DNA from: Saitoella complicata NRRL Y-17804
Taxonomy: Eukaryota > Ascomycota > Saitoellomycetes > Saitoellales > Saitoellaceae
Assembly: GCF_001661265.1 (NCBI RefSeq)
Contig: NW_017567013.1
Location: 1 to 64,000, forward strand
Direction of reading: 5' to 3'
Length of the DNA: 64,000 nt
Shown here: positions 41,267-51,521 of the stretch, piece by piece
Numbering within the stretch: the stretch's first letter is position 1
How the letters are laid out: every line of letters starts with the position of its first letter
The notes under the pieces: generated by a model
Seen by the model: the letters and a program-made list of their open reading frames with translations, nothing else
Told to the model about the DNA's origin: nothing
Database searches by the model: none
Position numbers and translations under genes: made by a program

Positions 41267-44200
41267 ATGTTCACGCCGCAAGAAGAGCTGGACTACCAGA
41301 ATTTTCTTGATGAATTGAAACGGAACAGTGCGCAGGACGAAATCCAAGAGACTCTGCCTTGTGTCCATGACGATGATCGGCATGTCCAGGACGCTGCCTT
41401 GGATGCGCTGATGCTGGAAGAAGGCTTGGCGGAGCACGGGGATGATCAAGAAGCCCTCGATTTACTGGAGGAGGCTCGACTAGAGTCCAAGAAGGAGCAC
41501 TATCTTCCACATCGGATACCATCTCCAATGCGCGAAGTACCCATACGGCACGATTCCTCCATGCCAGACGAGAACGAAACGCGAAGTCTACCGGATTCGC
41601 TCTCAACGGGAGACGATGCTCCGTCTCAGAGGGACGCGTCATCTTACATCGCAGGCTCGCCAGCCGCCAGCTCTGTCGGCTCCATCTCTATACCAGCTGC
41701 CGCAGCCGCTCGACGTCCCTCTTACCTTCTATCCCCGCTCCGATCCTTTTCTGGTCGTCAAGTACGGCGACTGACGTCTCAGAGCTCTATAACGCAAGGA
41801 AGCCCTTTTGGCACGCCCATATCACCAGCTCCCAGTATCAATTTCGCGCACTCGCGGTCATCCTCGTACTCCAGTAACCTCGCCGACTTTGGTGAGGAAG
41901 CACCGCCTGCGCCTTGGGAAGTTGTGCGATGGACGAAACTTAAAAAAGTATCCACGCAGATCTTCTCTGATGCGGGGCGGCGAAATTTCGGTGCCGTCAG
42001 TACTATGGCTGCTTCTGGGCTCATTGCGGCGGGTACGACGAAGGGACTACTCCTGATCTTCGACTTTCATCAAACCCTCAAGTCGGTCATCGGCGTGAAC
42101 ACCCGTGCGGTAGAAGCGGGTGCTGTAACGTCTGTGGCGATAAGCGCAGACCACACTTTCGTTGCTGCCGGCCACGCAAACGGCGACATTTTCACCTGGG
42201 AACTCCGAAAACCAGCAAATCCGGTCCTACACATTCCCGCTCTAAGCGCCGAAACCCTCGCAGACCGCTCCATTGACGGACATGTATGTGGATCAGCTGT
42301 ACTTCATATAGGATTCCTGGGTACGAGACATAGCGCAATTGTCAGCGCCGATGATACAGGCATGGCCTTCCACCATGCTGGATCACGACACTACATCTCT
42401 AACCGCGTCCGCACGACTCGCATCCTCGGACGCTACCCAACCACCATCCGTCCCGGAAAACCCCACAAAGCCAGCACTGTCCTCGCTTTCGGCGTCCTGC
42501 CCCTCGGAAGCGCAGATTTCGTGACGGATCTGATGGGTGTGGTGGCGATGCTTACCCCCTACAAGTTGGTTGTGGTCAGCGTGCTTCCTGACGCGAGGAC
42601 CGAGTTTACTTGTATGAAGCCGAAGAATGGTACGGGGATGGGGATGATTGTGAGTGGTACATTGGCGTGGCATCCCGCCAGTAAGAAGGCTGGAATGGTT
42701 AGGGAACCCATGTTGGCGTGTTCTTGGGGGAGTTATGTCATGGTGATTCGGGTGAGCAACAAGCCTCGTCCGGAGGATAACCCGGGCCCGCCGATATTGG
42801 AGTTCAATAAGGTAAAGGATTGGTATGGGGAGGAGCCAATTGTTGCGTTGCAGTGGATGAATCATGGGGTCCTTTTGGCGTTGACGGTTACGCAGCGGTT
42901 ACTCGTGGTTGAAGCGCTGACGGGCAGGTTAGCCGAGAATAATGATCTCCTCACGAAGCAGGTATTGCATGCAGATCGATTCTCGTCGCAGTTGGAGCGT
43001 GAGTTCACGACAAGCGAGGAGGATGGGGATGCGCCGGGAGCATTGGTCGCTGACGCGTATTTCGGAAGTTTCCGGGTTTTCAAGCAACGGCTCTTTCTGC
43101 TTTGTAATGATAACCTGTCAGTGGGTACGTTATTAACATGGGCAGACCGATTACTGGCATTAGTCGAAGCCGGAGACTTCGTTGAAGCTATCGCATTGAC
43201 GACTGCATATTACAATGGCGAGACGGAGCAAGTCACGCTCGGACTGCCTGACGAGGAGGCGTCGCGCAAAGCTGTTGTTCAGGAAAAGTCGGTGGAACTG
43301 ATTAAGTCTTCACTTGGATTTGCGCTGGGTCGACAGGAATCCAGTGCTGAGCCACGTTTACTGTGGACAAAGTTGCTAAGAGATCTTGCTCTTGCGTCTT
43401 TCGATGCCTGTCTCGGCATGCAACAGGAGTCTCTTTTATTCGATACCGTTTTCGATTATTATGAGGACGCAGGGCAGGCATCTATCTTCATTGATGTGTT
43501 GGAGCCCTATGTTCTCGGCGAAAAAATACGCGATGTGCCGCCCGCTGTTGTGAACGAGATCATAAGGCACTTCACAGAACAGCGCCTTCCGCTGCGGTTA
43601 GAGACGTTGATCTGTCACATACAGCCCAACTCACTCGACATTCATCGCATAACGGGTATCTGCAAGCAATATAGCTTGTATGACGCGCTGGTGTATGTCC
43701 ATACACAGGCGTTAGAGGACTACGTCTCCCCCCTGGTTGAGTTTGTGGGCCTGAGTAATAAGTTCCTGCTGAAATCGCAGAGAAGAACGGAAGCGGTTGA
43801 TGATGTGTTTACGAATGATGCGCCGGAGGATTTGGGAGCGTTGACGTTGAATGTGGTGAAGGTGTTCCCCTATCTCTCTTACACACTCACTGGACGGACG
43901 TATCCTGCTGGCCGGGATATGTCTGATGCATTGGCTGCTAAGGCAAAATCTGTGACTTATGACTTCCTCTTCTCGGGACGCACGTTGAGTCACCCGGATG
44001 ATAATGGCAAGCTCATACGGACTCTGCGTGAAGGAGAGGCAGAATTGACCTTCCCGTATCTCAGGTTATTTCTTCGACTTGATGCGACGACGTTTTTGCA
44101 AGCAATGGAAGAGGCTTTTGAGGACAGTTTCCTCAATGGAAGGGATGACCGGCAAGCAGATGAACAGTCTTTTGGGAAAAACCTTACCCGACAGTTCATT

Positions 44201-46276
44201 GTCAACATCCTCCTTGAAGTAATGAGCTCTGGGTTTCCCCAAGAAGATGTGGTTGCTCTACATGTGTTCATCGCGCGCAATCTGCCCAAGTACCCACAGT
44301 ATCTTCTCCTATCTGGCAGCACCATTGCGCAAATCTTGGTCGATTTGTGCAGGGTGCGAGGAGATCCAGAGATGATGGAGGATTGTCAACTGGCTGTGGA
44401 ACACCTCTTGTCCGTGTATCAGCCTGCGGATAGTGCGCGCATGACTCAGCTCTACGAAGAAGCCGGGTTTTACCGTGTGTTGAAGACTCACTACCGGATC
44501 GAAAAGAGGTATGGTAAGTTGTTGGCGACGTACATCAGAGATGAGGATGACGGACCGTCAGTGCTCCCTCTGGTGCATGAATTTTTGAGGAAGAAGAGCG
44601 TATTGACTGCTGCGCAACGAAGGGATGTGGAAGCTGTCGTATTGCAGCGCATCCATCACTTAATTCGTCTCGATGGACCTGGTGTGGCACAGCTCATCGA
44701 AAGGTTCGCGAAGCACCTGCATGCGGACATCGTCAAAGCCCTAGAAACAGACAAAGGCCAACAGTTTGTATACCTCAGAACTCTCCTAGAGCCAAAGCAT
44801 CCAGACATCATCCCCGACGAGCACAGCGCATTGGCTAATGGCGACGCCAACAAGCCCAAGGAAGCAGAGTGGCTGAATTCTAATACGAGAATCCTTTACA
44901 TCCAGCTGCTTTGTGACTACGATCCATCAGCTGTGCGGACTTACCTCAGTACCCTCAGCGATGACGACGCGGACTGGACAGCTGTCATTCAGTTGCTTGA
45001 AGACCGTGGAGTAGTGGACGGTGAGGTCTACCTCCTTCGCCGACAGGGCAAATCAAAAGACGCTCTCAAACGAATCATAACGCATCTCAAAACCCAGCAG
45101 TCGGAGTTGATGCGGCTTCTCGGTACTGACGGCGACATTAATCCAGGGAGGATTGGCAATACGTTAGCATCGGTGCAGAAGTTTGCTTTTCTTGCCATTG
45201 GGCTATGTGAGGAAAATACGAAACCACAGCCGAGGGCTTATTATGCGAGGAAGGCCAACGCTGCCGCAAGTAAGGCTGTTTTGTTGGATGTCGAGAGACT
45301 GTGGTTGGATTTGCTGGGAGCTCTATTGGACCTGACACTGCAGTTTCGGCCCTCCTCGCAGATAACGGACAAGGCAGGAGACAACGCGGCCAACGTTCGT
45401 GACCGTGCCGCGACTATGATCCGTCATCTCTTCCAACACGCATTCACGAATCTCTTGACCGTCACCGTCAACCCCCCTTCAACTCAACAGGCATCCCTCC
45501 CCTCCTTCCCCCGCATCCTCGAAGGATTCCTCACCCAGGCCTCCTCCACCTCCCCAGACCTCTCTTCCCTCCGTGCAATTCTCAACGAAATCTTCTCCGC
45601 CTACGTCTACGAACGCCAACTCCTTTCCGTCGTCGACCGTCTCCTCTCAAAAGACGTCTTTGTCGACGTCTACCACGCCCGCCGTATGCGAAAACAAGGC
45701 TGGACACCCACGAATGCGATGTGTGAGGCTTGTGGGGTTGGTATGTGGGGTGCGGCTGGGACGAATAATGGGCAGAACGCGGTTGCGGTTGGGATTCTGG
45801 ATGCGTGGGAGGCGAGGAGGCAGGGGGAGGAGAAGGGGAGGAGGGAGAGGATGGAGAGTGAGAGGGATGTGAAGGAGAGGCTGAGGAGGGGGAGTGGCAT
45901 TGGGATTGGGATGCCGGATTCGAAACGGGGTGGGTCGATACGGAGTAAAGCGAGTGGGAAAGGTAAAGCGGTCGATGACATGGAAGATGGCGGACCCCTC
46001 AACAAAGGCAAAGAACCCACGACGGATAATGGCCCGATCACATCCACCTCTTCCTCCTCCGGCGCATCCATCAACATCACCCGCAAATCTGCCACGGCTG
46101 AGGAGTCGGCGCCATTGAGCAACCTGGTCGTCTTTGCATGCGGACATACCTTCCACGAAGACTGTTTGGAGAAATTGCAGGCGGGGAGCGGGCAGGATGG
46201 ATCGGGATCACCCCGTTCGCGACATGAGTTTGGGCATAGGTGTATTGTGTGTAGGGAGCATGAGATGATGGGATAG
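41267..46276 (+). CDS. VPS8: CORVET tethering subunit Vps8
   Basis: A 1669-residue intronless protein. The N-terminus is acidic and low-complexity. A WD40-like beta-propeller follows (about 230-640, including AAGHANGDIFTWELRKP), then a long alpha-solenoid (about 650-1470), and a C-terminal RING-H2 finger. The RING is split: CEACGVGMWG near 1487 and ACGHTFHEDCLEKL plus CIVCRE at the end are separated by a charged, Ser/Gly-rich insert of over 100 residues. Vps8 is the Rab5/Vps21-binding subunit of the CORVET complex, which tethers early endosomes before fusion. Fungal homologues have similar length. The start at 41267 is the first ATG and is followed by typical acidic sequence. Confidence 0.92.
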   Translation: MFTPQEELDYQNFLDELKRNSAQDEIQETLPCVHDDDRHVQDAALDALMLEEGLAEHGDDQEALDLLEEARLESKKEHYLPHRIPSPMREVPIRHDSSMPDENETRSLPDSLSTGDDAPSQRDASSYIAGSPAASSVGSISIPAAAAARRPSYLLSPLRSFSGRQVRRLTSQSSITQGSPFGTPISPAPSINFAHSRSSSYSSNLADFGEEAPPAPWEVVRWTKLKKVSTQIFSDAGRRNFGAVSTMAASGLIAAGTTKGLLLIFDFHQTLKSVIGVNTRAVEAGAVTSVAISADHTFVAAGHANGDIFTWELRKPANPVLHIPALSAETLADRSIDGHVCGSAVLHIGFLGTRHSAIVSADDTGMAFHHAGSRHYISNRVRTTRILGRYPTTIRPGKPHKASTVLAFGVLPLGSADFVTDLMGVVAMLTPYKLVVVSVLPDARTEFTCMKPKNGTGMGMIVSGTLAWHPASKKAGMVREPMLACSWGSYVMVIRVSNKPRPEDNPGPPILEFNKVKDWYGEEPIVALQWMNHGVLLALTVTQRLLVVEALTGRLAENNDLLTKQVLHADRFSSQLEREFTTSEEDGDAPGALVADAYFGSFRVFKQRLFLLCNDNLSVGTLLTWADRLLALVEAGDFVEAIALTTAYYNGETEQVTLGLPDEEASRKAVVQEKSVELIKSSLGFALGRQESSAEPRLLWTKLLRDLALASFDACLGMQQESLLFDTVFDYYEDAGQASIFIDVLEPYVLGEKIRDVPPAVVNEIIRHFTEQRLPLRLETLICHIQPNSLDIHRITGICKQYSLYDALVYVHTQALEDYVSPLVEFVGLSNKFLLKSQRRTEAVDDVFTNDAPEDLGALTLNVVKVFPYLSYTLTGRTYPAGRDMSDALAAKAKSVTYDFLFSGRTLSHPDDNGKLIRTLREGEAELTFPYLRLFLRLDATTFLQAMEEAFEDSFLNGRDDRQADEQSFGKNLTRQFIVNILLEVMSSGFPQEDVVALHVFIARNLPKYPQYLLLSGSTIAQILVDLCRVRGDPEMMEDCQLAVEHLLSVYQPADSARMTQLYEEAGFYRVLKTHYRIEKRYGKLLATYIRDEDDGPSVLPLVHEFLRKKSVLTAAQRRDVEAVVLQRIHHLIRLDGPGVAQLIERFAKHLHADIVKALETDKGQQFVYLRTLLEPKHPDIIPDEHSALANGDANKPKEAEWLNSNTRILYIQLLCDYDPSAVRTYLSTLSDDDADWTAVIQLLEDRGVVDGEVYLLRRQGKSKDALKRIITHLKTQQSELMRLLGTDGDINPGRIGNTLASVQKFAFLAIGLCEENTKPQPRAYYARKANAAASKAVLLDVERLWLDLLGALLDLTLQFRPSSQITDKAGDNAANVRDRAATMIRHLFQHAFTNLLTVTVNPPSTQQASLPSFPRILEGFLTQASSTSPDLSSLRAILNEIFSAYVYERQLLSVVDRLLSKDVFVDVYHARRMRKQGWTPTNAMCEACGVGMWGAAGTNNGQNAVAVGILDAWEARRQGEEKGRRERMESERDVKERLRRGSGIGIGMPDSKRGGSIRSKASGKGKAVDDMEDGGPLNKGKEPTTDNGPITSTSSSSGASINITRKSATAEESAPLSNLVVFACGHTFHEDCLEKLQAGSGQDGSGSPRSRHEFGHRCIVCREHEMMG

Positions 46277-46521
46277 CAGTTAGGATTAGTCAAGCATGCG
46301 TGGAGTCGGTGTTGGTGTTGGTGTTTTTGAGCATGCATCGTGCATGTAAGGAAGAGTGAGAGATATCATCGGGCATACCAGATACGATCGCGATCAGATC
46401 ATTCAATTCTACTTAGGACTAGGGAACGAGATAACCAAGATACCCTCCTACCATCCCGTCTTCATCTACCCATGGACGTCGTCTTCCAATACTATGTCGT
46501 GAACGTTCCTTCGTCACGACA

Positions 46522-48307
46522 TCACCACCCATACGTCTCAACCCAAACCTCAACCTCCCCCCCCTCCGCCACCAACCCCGCACAAGCCCCCCTCACATTG
46601 CGTACCAACCCCGCGGGGCCACAAGTCGCGACGACTAACCCATGGCTACTCGTACTCGTTTCTCCATGGCCGGATCGTTCACCGGTACCGCCTTCCTTGT
46701 GGTCGGAGGCGGCGGAAGAGATGTACGCCGCTACGTCCGGTCGGCCGGAAATAACTTGCAATTGAAGTTCGGTTAGCGCTGGGCCGGAATCTGTGTCGAG
46801 GAGGGGTGTAGCTTCTGAGCTTGGGTCGTGGGAGGTACAGTGAATCCGCACCTCTAACCATTCTTCCCTTCGGACCTTCCCTCGAATAGCGGCAAGTGCA
46901 TCCGCGATCCAAGACACGTGTGCACGGTCTTTGACGGCCCAAACGAAGGCCACTTTCTGCACCCCCTCCTGCCCCTCGAGCTCACATCGGCGGTTAGCTA
47001 GATCTTCCAGGATAGCAATCGTATACGCAACCCCACTCCCCCCCGCAACCAACACCACCACTCTCACCCCATCCTCCCACTTCTGTAGACAGGGTGCGTG
47101 GCCATACGCTCCATCGAGTACGATGTCGACGTTTGCGTTCGAGTCGGCGTGGGCGAGGGCGAGGAGTGCGTGCGTGAATCCCGCGTTTGCCCTTATGAAA
47201 AGTTTGAGGGAGTCGGAGTATGGTGCGGAGGCGATTGTAAAGGGGTGTGATTCATGAAACGCCCCGATGCCCTTCACGCTCAAGAACACATGTTGACCTG
47301 CATTCCACCACATTCCCCTCCGCCCAGACACGTCCACCTCCAACACAATCATCCTACCGGGCAAGACACGCAAATGACCCTGCCTCACGTGTCGGTGTCG
47401 AAGCAACCGAGCAGCGCGGTCAGAGATGAAGATGATGGCTGAGAGGAGAGTGTAGGGGAGTCCGGTGCGGGTGGGTTCGTGAAAGCTGAGGAGAGCGAGG
47501 GAGAGGAGGAGGAGGAGGAGGTGGGTTGAGAGGAAGAATTCGTACATCCTGTTTCTCACGTGTCTTTAAACACGCCGAATAAGTTAGCGGAGTGGATAGG
47601 AGGGGAAGGGGGGAGAGGTGGGGGAGGTACCGTAGTGATGTCAACCCGATAAGGATATATGACCCAAGCCCAAAAACCCCCGTAAAAATTCGTCGACTCA
47701 TAAAAACCCTCATAAAGAAGAATTTCCACCCCTCCTCTTTCGTCCGGCACTCCCACACCTGAAACGCAACGAAATGTCCCAACGCGGTCAACACCACCCC
47801 CCGCCCGCACCAGCGATGTAGGTAGTTTATCCGTTCGTAGGACCATCCGACGTAATGGGGGAGGAGTGGGAGGTTCTTTGCGGCGAGAAGGTAGAGGAGG
47901 GGGAGGTTTATGAGGGAGATTAGGCCGAGGCGGGTGCCGAGGAGGAGGATGTGGCTGGTGGCTCCTGCTCACACAAGTCGTTAGTCAACCCGACCTTGGA
48001 AGTAAAAGAAGGAGAGGGTGGACGAACGGTAAAATGAATAGAACACATTGAGAACCAAATACCCCATAACCACACCAACCGCAGCATTATCCCCCAACCC
48101 AACGACACCAACCCACGCACTCTGTCGCATCCCCCACACCCTCCACCACCTCGGTCCCCTCACACCCAACCTTTTCCATATGATAGCGAGGAGGAGGATG
48201 AGGAGGAGGAGGGGGTTGTATGTCGCAGTGAAGGATTTGGAGAAGTGGAAGAGGTGGAGGAGATGGTCGCGTTCAGATTCGGAGGCGGTTGCGATGACGG
48301 CTTTCAT
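46522..48307 (-). CDS. Ferric reductase-like transmembrane protein (FRE family)
   Basis: Three exons (48028-48307, 47631-47964 and 46522-47548) with introns of 63 and 82 bp encode about 546 residues. The membrane domain shows GTRLGLISLINLPLLYLLAAKN and YERINYLHRWCGRGVVLTALGHF, then RMYEFFLSTHLLLLLLSLALLSFH; the paired histidines bind two haems. The cytosolic half has the FAD motif HPFTIAS and the NADPH motif VAGGSGVAY, ending near CGPAGLVRNVR. Such enzymes reduce extracellular Fe(III) or Cu(II) for uptake. At the first intron a 30 bp alternative donor (GTCGGG) exists, but the 63 bp intron (donor GTTCGT) is a more usual size. The gene is convergent with VPS8. Confidence 0.88.
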
Positions 48308-48558
48308 TATGACGGAGGATCAACGGGGAGGATGGAGGTGGGTTTAACTTTCTTCCTCATCAGATCTGGGTTATCGGGATGGCTGCAGCGACCTGCGTTC
48401 GGTCGGAAGATCCGGCGCGAGATCATCTGATTACAGTCGAGTTCAAAAATTTCGTCGATTCCTCGCGTATGCCCACTACTCCACCAAGTCGTAAAATGCC
48501 TGGAAACACCAACCCCCATTGTACTCCCTACAACACTTGATAAGGCCTGAAATTCAAC

Positions 48559-49541
48559 ATGGGTAAACAGAGGGACACACCCAATCAGCTGCGCGCACTT
48601 TTAGTACTCAACAACAAGGTTAGGAGGACACCTCATGATACTGCTACTTTTGCCCATGTCCAGCCAAGCACAGTATATCGAGTCAATAAGCGCTACAAAG
48701 ACACCGGGAGCCACGGAGCACTCGCTCGCAGCCGACCCCCTGGCAATATCACTCCAATCGTACATCGAGTATGTCATCCGGGCCGGGTACTATTTTTACC
48801 GTGACATGTTAATACTGCTACCATCCAGCGACTTCAGGAGTTATACAAAGATGCAGTCTATGCTTACTACGAGGAGATTGCCGACATGCTAAACGAAGAA
48901 TCTGCAGCGGTCGAGCTTTAACTTACACGGCTCGACGGTCTCGATGGTGCAAAGCAAACCAGTATACCCGCAAGTTGCTAGCAGTTAAGGCAAAACAAAG
49001 TAACCCTATCTTTGGTGCGCACCATCAGCTGTCGACTATGCACGACACACCAGATCAGCTTATCTTTCTCGACGAGTCGGCAGTGGATGAACGTAGCGGC
49101 TACCGCAAATATGGATATGCTCCCGCTGGACATTGAGCTGAAGCCCAGATTCACCTAGGTCACTCTTAGAAGTGGTCTGTACTTCCTGCTATGACGCAGA
49201 ATGGATACGAAGCATATGAGATTTATCATGGTTCATACAATGCAGACTTGTTTGTACGGTTCCTCGAAACAAGGGTCCTCAAGCTCGTACGCCCTTACCC
49301 TGCACCAAATAACGTCATTGTCATGGATATCCATTATGATCCCAGGGTTGCCGAAATCATCCATTCAGCTGGATGTCGACTAGTCTGCCCACTACCACCC
49401 TACTCACCGGATTTCAACCCTATCGAGAACAGCTTCTCGACGCTTAAGGCATGGTTTAGGAAGCACCATACCAATGAGAATGCTACCATGAGCATACCTC
49501 TCTTCATTCACCATGGAATCCACAAAGCACTTACTTCGTAA
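48559..49541 (+). mobile_element. Decayed Tc1/mariner (IS630-type) transposase
   Basis: The N-terminal helix-turn-helix part starts at 48559 (MGKQRDTPNQLRALLVLNN...VQPSTVYRVNKRYKDTG). The YYEEIADMLNEE section continues after a possible 42 bp intron or gap near 48790-48831. The DDE domain follows with IFLDESAVDERSGYRKYGY, VIVMDIHYDPRVAE and PPYSPDFNPIENSFSTLKAWFRKHH, ending at 49541. Several stop codons lie between the blocks (for example after LNEESAAVEL and before AEAQIHLGH), and MDNAxxH reads MDIHYD, so it cannot be active. A left end of the form TACAGTCGAGTTCAAAAATT at about 48433 is a weak candidate. Confidence 0.8.
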
Positions 49542-49627
49542 AAGGCTAAGGCATGGATTAAGACCTGCGGATACAGGAGCATCTTCGCAAGCTGTGAGGA
49601 GCAGGGCGATGTAGCAATAGCAGCGTA

Positions 49628-50104
49628 CAGCCAAACGAAAAAGTCATGCGAATCGCGCGCAAATCAGCGAAGCACCACCACCAAAGGGCGCGGGTAGACA
49701 TAAAACTTAACAAATCTCTCCATTTACGAAGTCAGAGCTGCAGGTCAAGAGGTCATAAGATTTGCAAGGGCGATCTATGTCTTATTGTAGCCCAAGCTGC
49801 ACGCGCCATATGCTGTGAGGCAAGATTTCCCGCCTTTCGCTTGCACCGTATCTACGTTACAAAGACATGTGCATGACATCGCATGATGCGTAACACTGGA
49901 TAGACGTGCAGCAAACGATGCAGGCGGAGATGTGAGGGTATGAGCAGAAGTCCAACGTCATTCTACAGCTGTCCTGATTGAAACCTGCTCCTAAAACTCC
50001 TTGGCCATGGAGTTTGGACGGGTTTTGTGATCTCCCGTTCTCGTCGAATGTGCGGGGGTGCATTCAGCTTTGCGCGCAATTCGCATGACTTTCGCGTTTG
50101 GCTG
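49628..50104. mobile_element. 477 bp inverted-repeat element with TA flanks
   Basis: Terminal inverted repeats of 36 bp (49628-49663 and 50069-50104) match at 33 of 36 positions, beginning CAGCCAAACG and including AGTCATGCGAAT. TA dinucleotides flank both ends (GCG-TA before, TA-GGAG after). No coding frame is evident inside. It looks like a MITE of the Tc1/mariner superfamily, lying 87 bp after the decayed transposase. It may alternatively be the right-hand part of that element with an internal repeat. Confidence 0.75.
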
Positions 50105-51521
50105 TAGGAGACGGTTTTTTACAGCAGTATCGAGTCAGTTTTACATCCTTAGCTACATAAGTAGGTTGTGGAATCTCCCACTCAAACCTCCAAGTCCTCG
50201 CAAGTTTTACTAGTAAACTGGCTGTGAAGATGGCATTTTGGGAAGCATTCAGGGCAGAATATGCAAGGCATTCATTCTTACAGGGATGTCAGGGACGGGC
50301 ATCGTGACTTCTGAAAGAATAACAACGCTCATCGTAGCTGATTGAAACTGATACTCAAATGCTGACACAAGTCGGGCGGAGTCTATCCAGTGAAGAGCAC
50401 CCAGACCCAAATGACGTAACACTGACGTAGGGTGACATAAGACTGAATGACGTGATCACTAGTAAGACCAGGCCCAAACCAAAGACTGACACACAAGACG
50501 TGACAAGGTGGTCGAGAGCGGTTTGTATGCGGAACTCAACAAGTGACGACTTGGTTGCAGGATACTTGAAGTGGCGTAGACGAACGAGACACCCAAGAGG
50601 TCAAGGAACCTACAAGAGCTGGTGAGGTAGTAAGGTCTTGGTTTTCCTCAAAGACTCTGGTTGCTAACTAAAGAACTAAGTTGGGGGGAGAGAACTCGCC
50701 CTTATATAGTTGTTAGGCTATGCAGATGTGCGTAGCGCTAACCTATGCAGATAAGCGCAAGCCATGCTGGTTCACCACCATGAGGCCATCAAGCCACGGC
50801 GCATCAGACCAGAAGTACGTAAGACTAAAACATTAGCTTAGACATAACCTTAAGACGTAATCATAGGACATATACATGAACGTGCATAGACGTTGCATGA
50901 TCACAATGGAGTGTGGGAAACCGGAGGTCATGAAGCCATTCACGACAAGGGTGAATGTGCGGACGTCAAGTTGATACCTACATCTCGACAAAAGACCTAC
51001 AACAAGAACCTACTCTGGGTCAAGTTGAAACTAAGACTTCAAGTAGGGTGAGACTGGGATGAAGAAAAGACCACCCCGAAACCGCGGCTGATCATGCAAC
51101 CCGGCAAAACTGAACGGACACTTGGCTAGAAACCTTTGTACTTGACCTAAGGCCATCACGTCCATGATTGCGTCAACTGCCGAGTGATTTTCTGTTCAAT
51201 TCTATGGTACTGTTGCTAAAAGACAGATCCAACAGCAGGATGAGGGTATCATCGCAAGCTGAAAGTCCTCTGTGTATTTAGCCTGTGCTTACTGCAGTTG
51301 ATCAACCCATGGCCAGTCGACCCCGCCGGCACGCCACTGCATGCGCAGGTGCGACGTGAGGGGTGGGATCAGTATTCATATTTTCCAGCAAATCGATGAA
51401 CCTGCAAGAACGACGTACACGAGGAAGTACGGACGAGGTAGCAGTCGGATGGTTTAGATGAACAAAAAGCTTGTTCGTGTGATGATAGTCGATAGAAGTG
51501 AGAAGGCATGTCGGTCTGATG

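Larger units (their letters stand above)
48308..51521. other. 3.2 kb transposon-rich intergenic region
   Basis: This holds a decayed Tc1/mariner-type transposase (48559-49541) and a 477 bp inverted-repeat element (49628-50104), listed separately. From 50105 to 51521 no gene is seen. A TATATAAGGGCGAGTTC-like block on the minus strand near 50700 recalls the promoter of a retrotransposon LTR, but clear LTR ends were not found. Confidence 0.5.

Noticed and set aside
48965-49020. Repairing the transposase into one protein
   Set aside because: Several in-frame stops and missing motif residues show a dead copy. It is described in separate blocks only.
50330-51235. A solo LTR on the minus strand starting TGTTGGATC at 51234
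   Set aside because: A promoter-like block is present near 50700, but no matching CA end or target duplication could be found.
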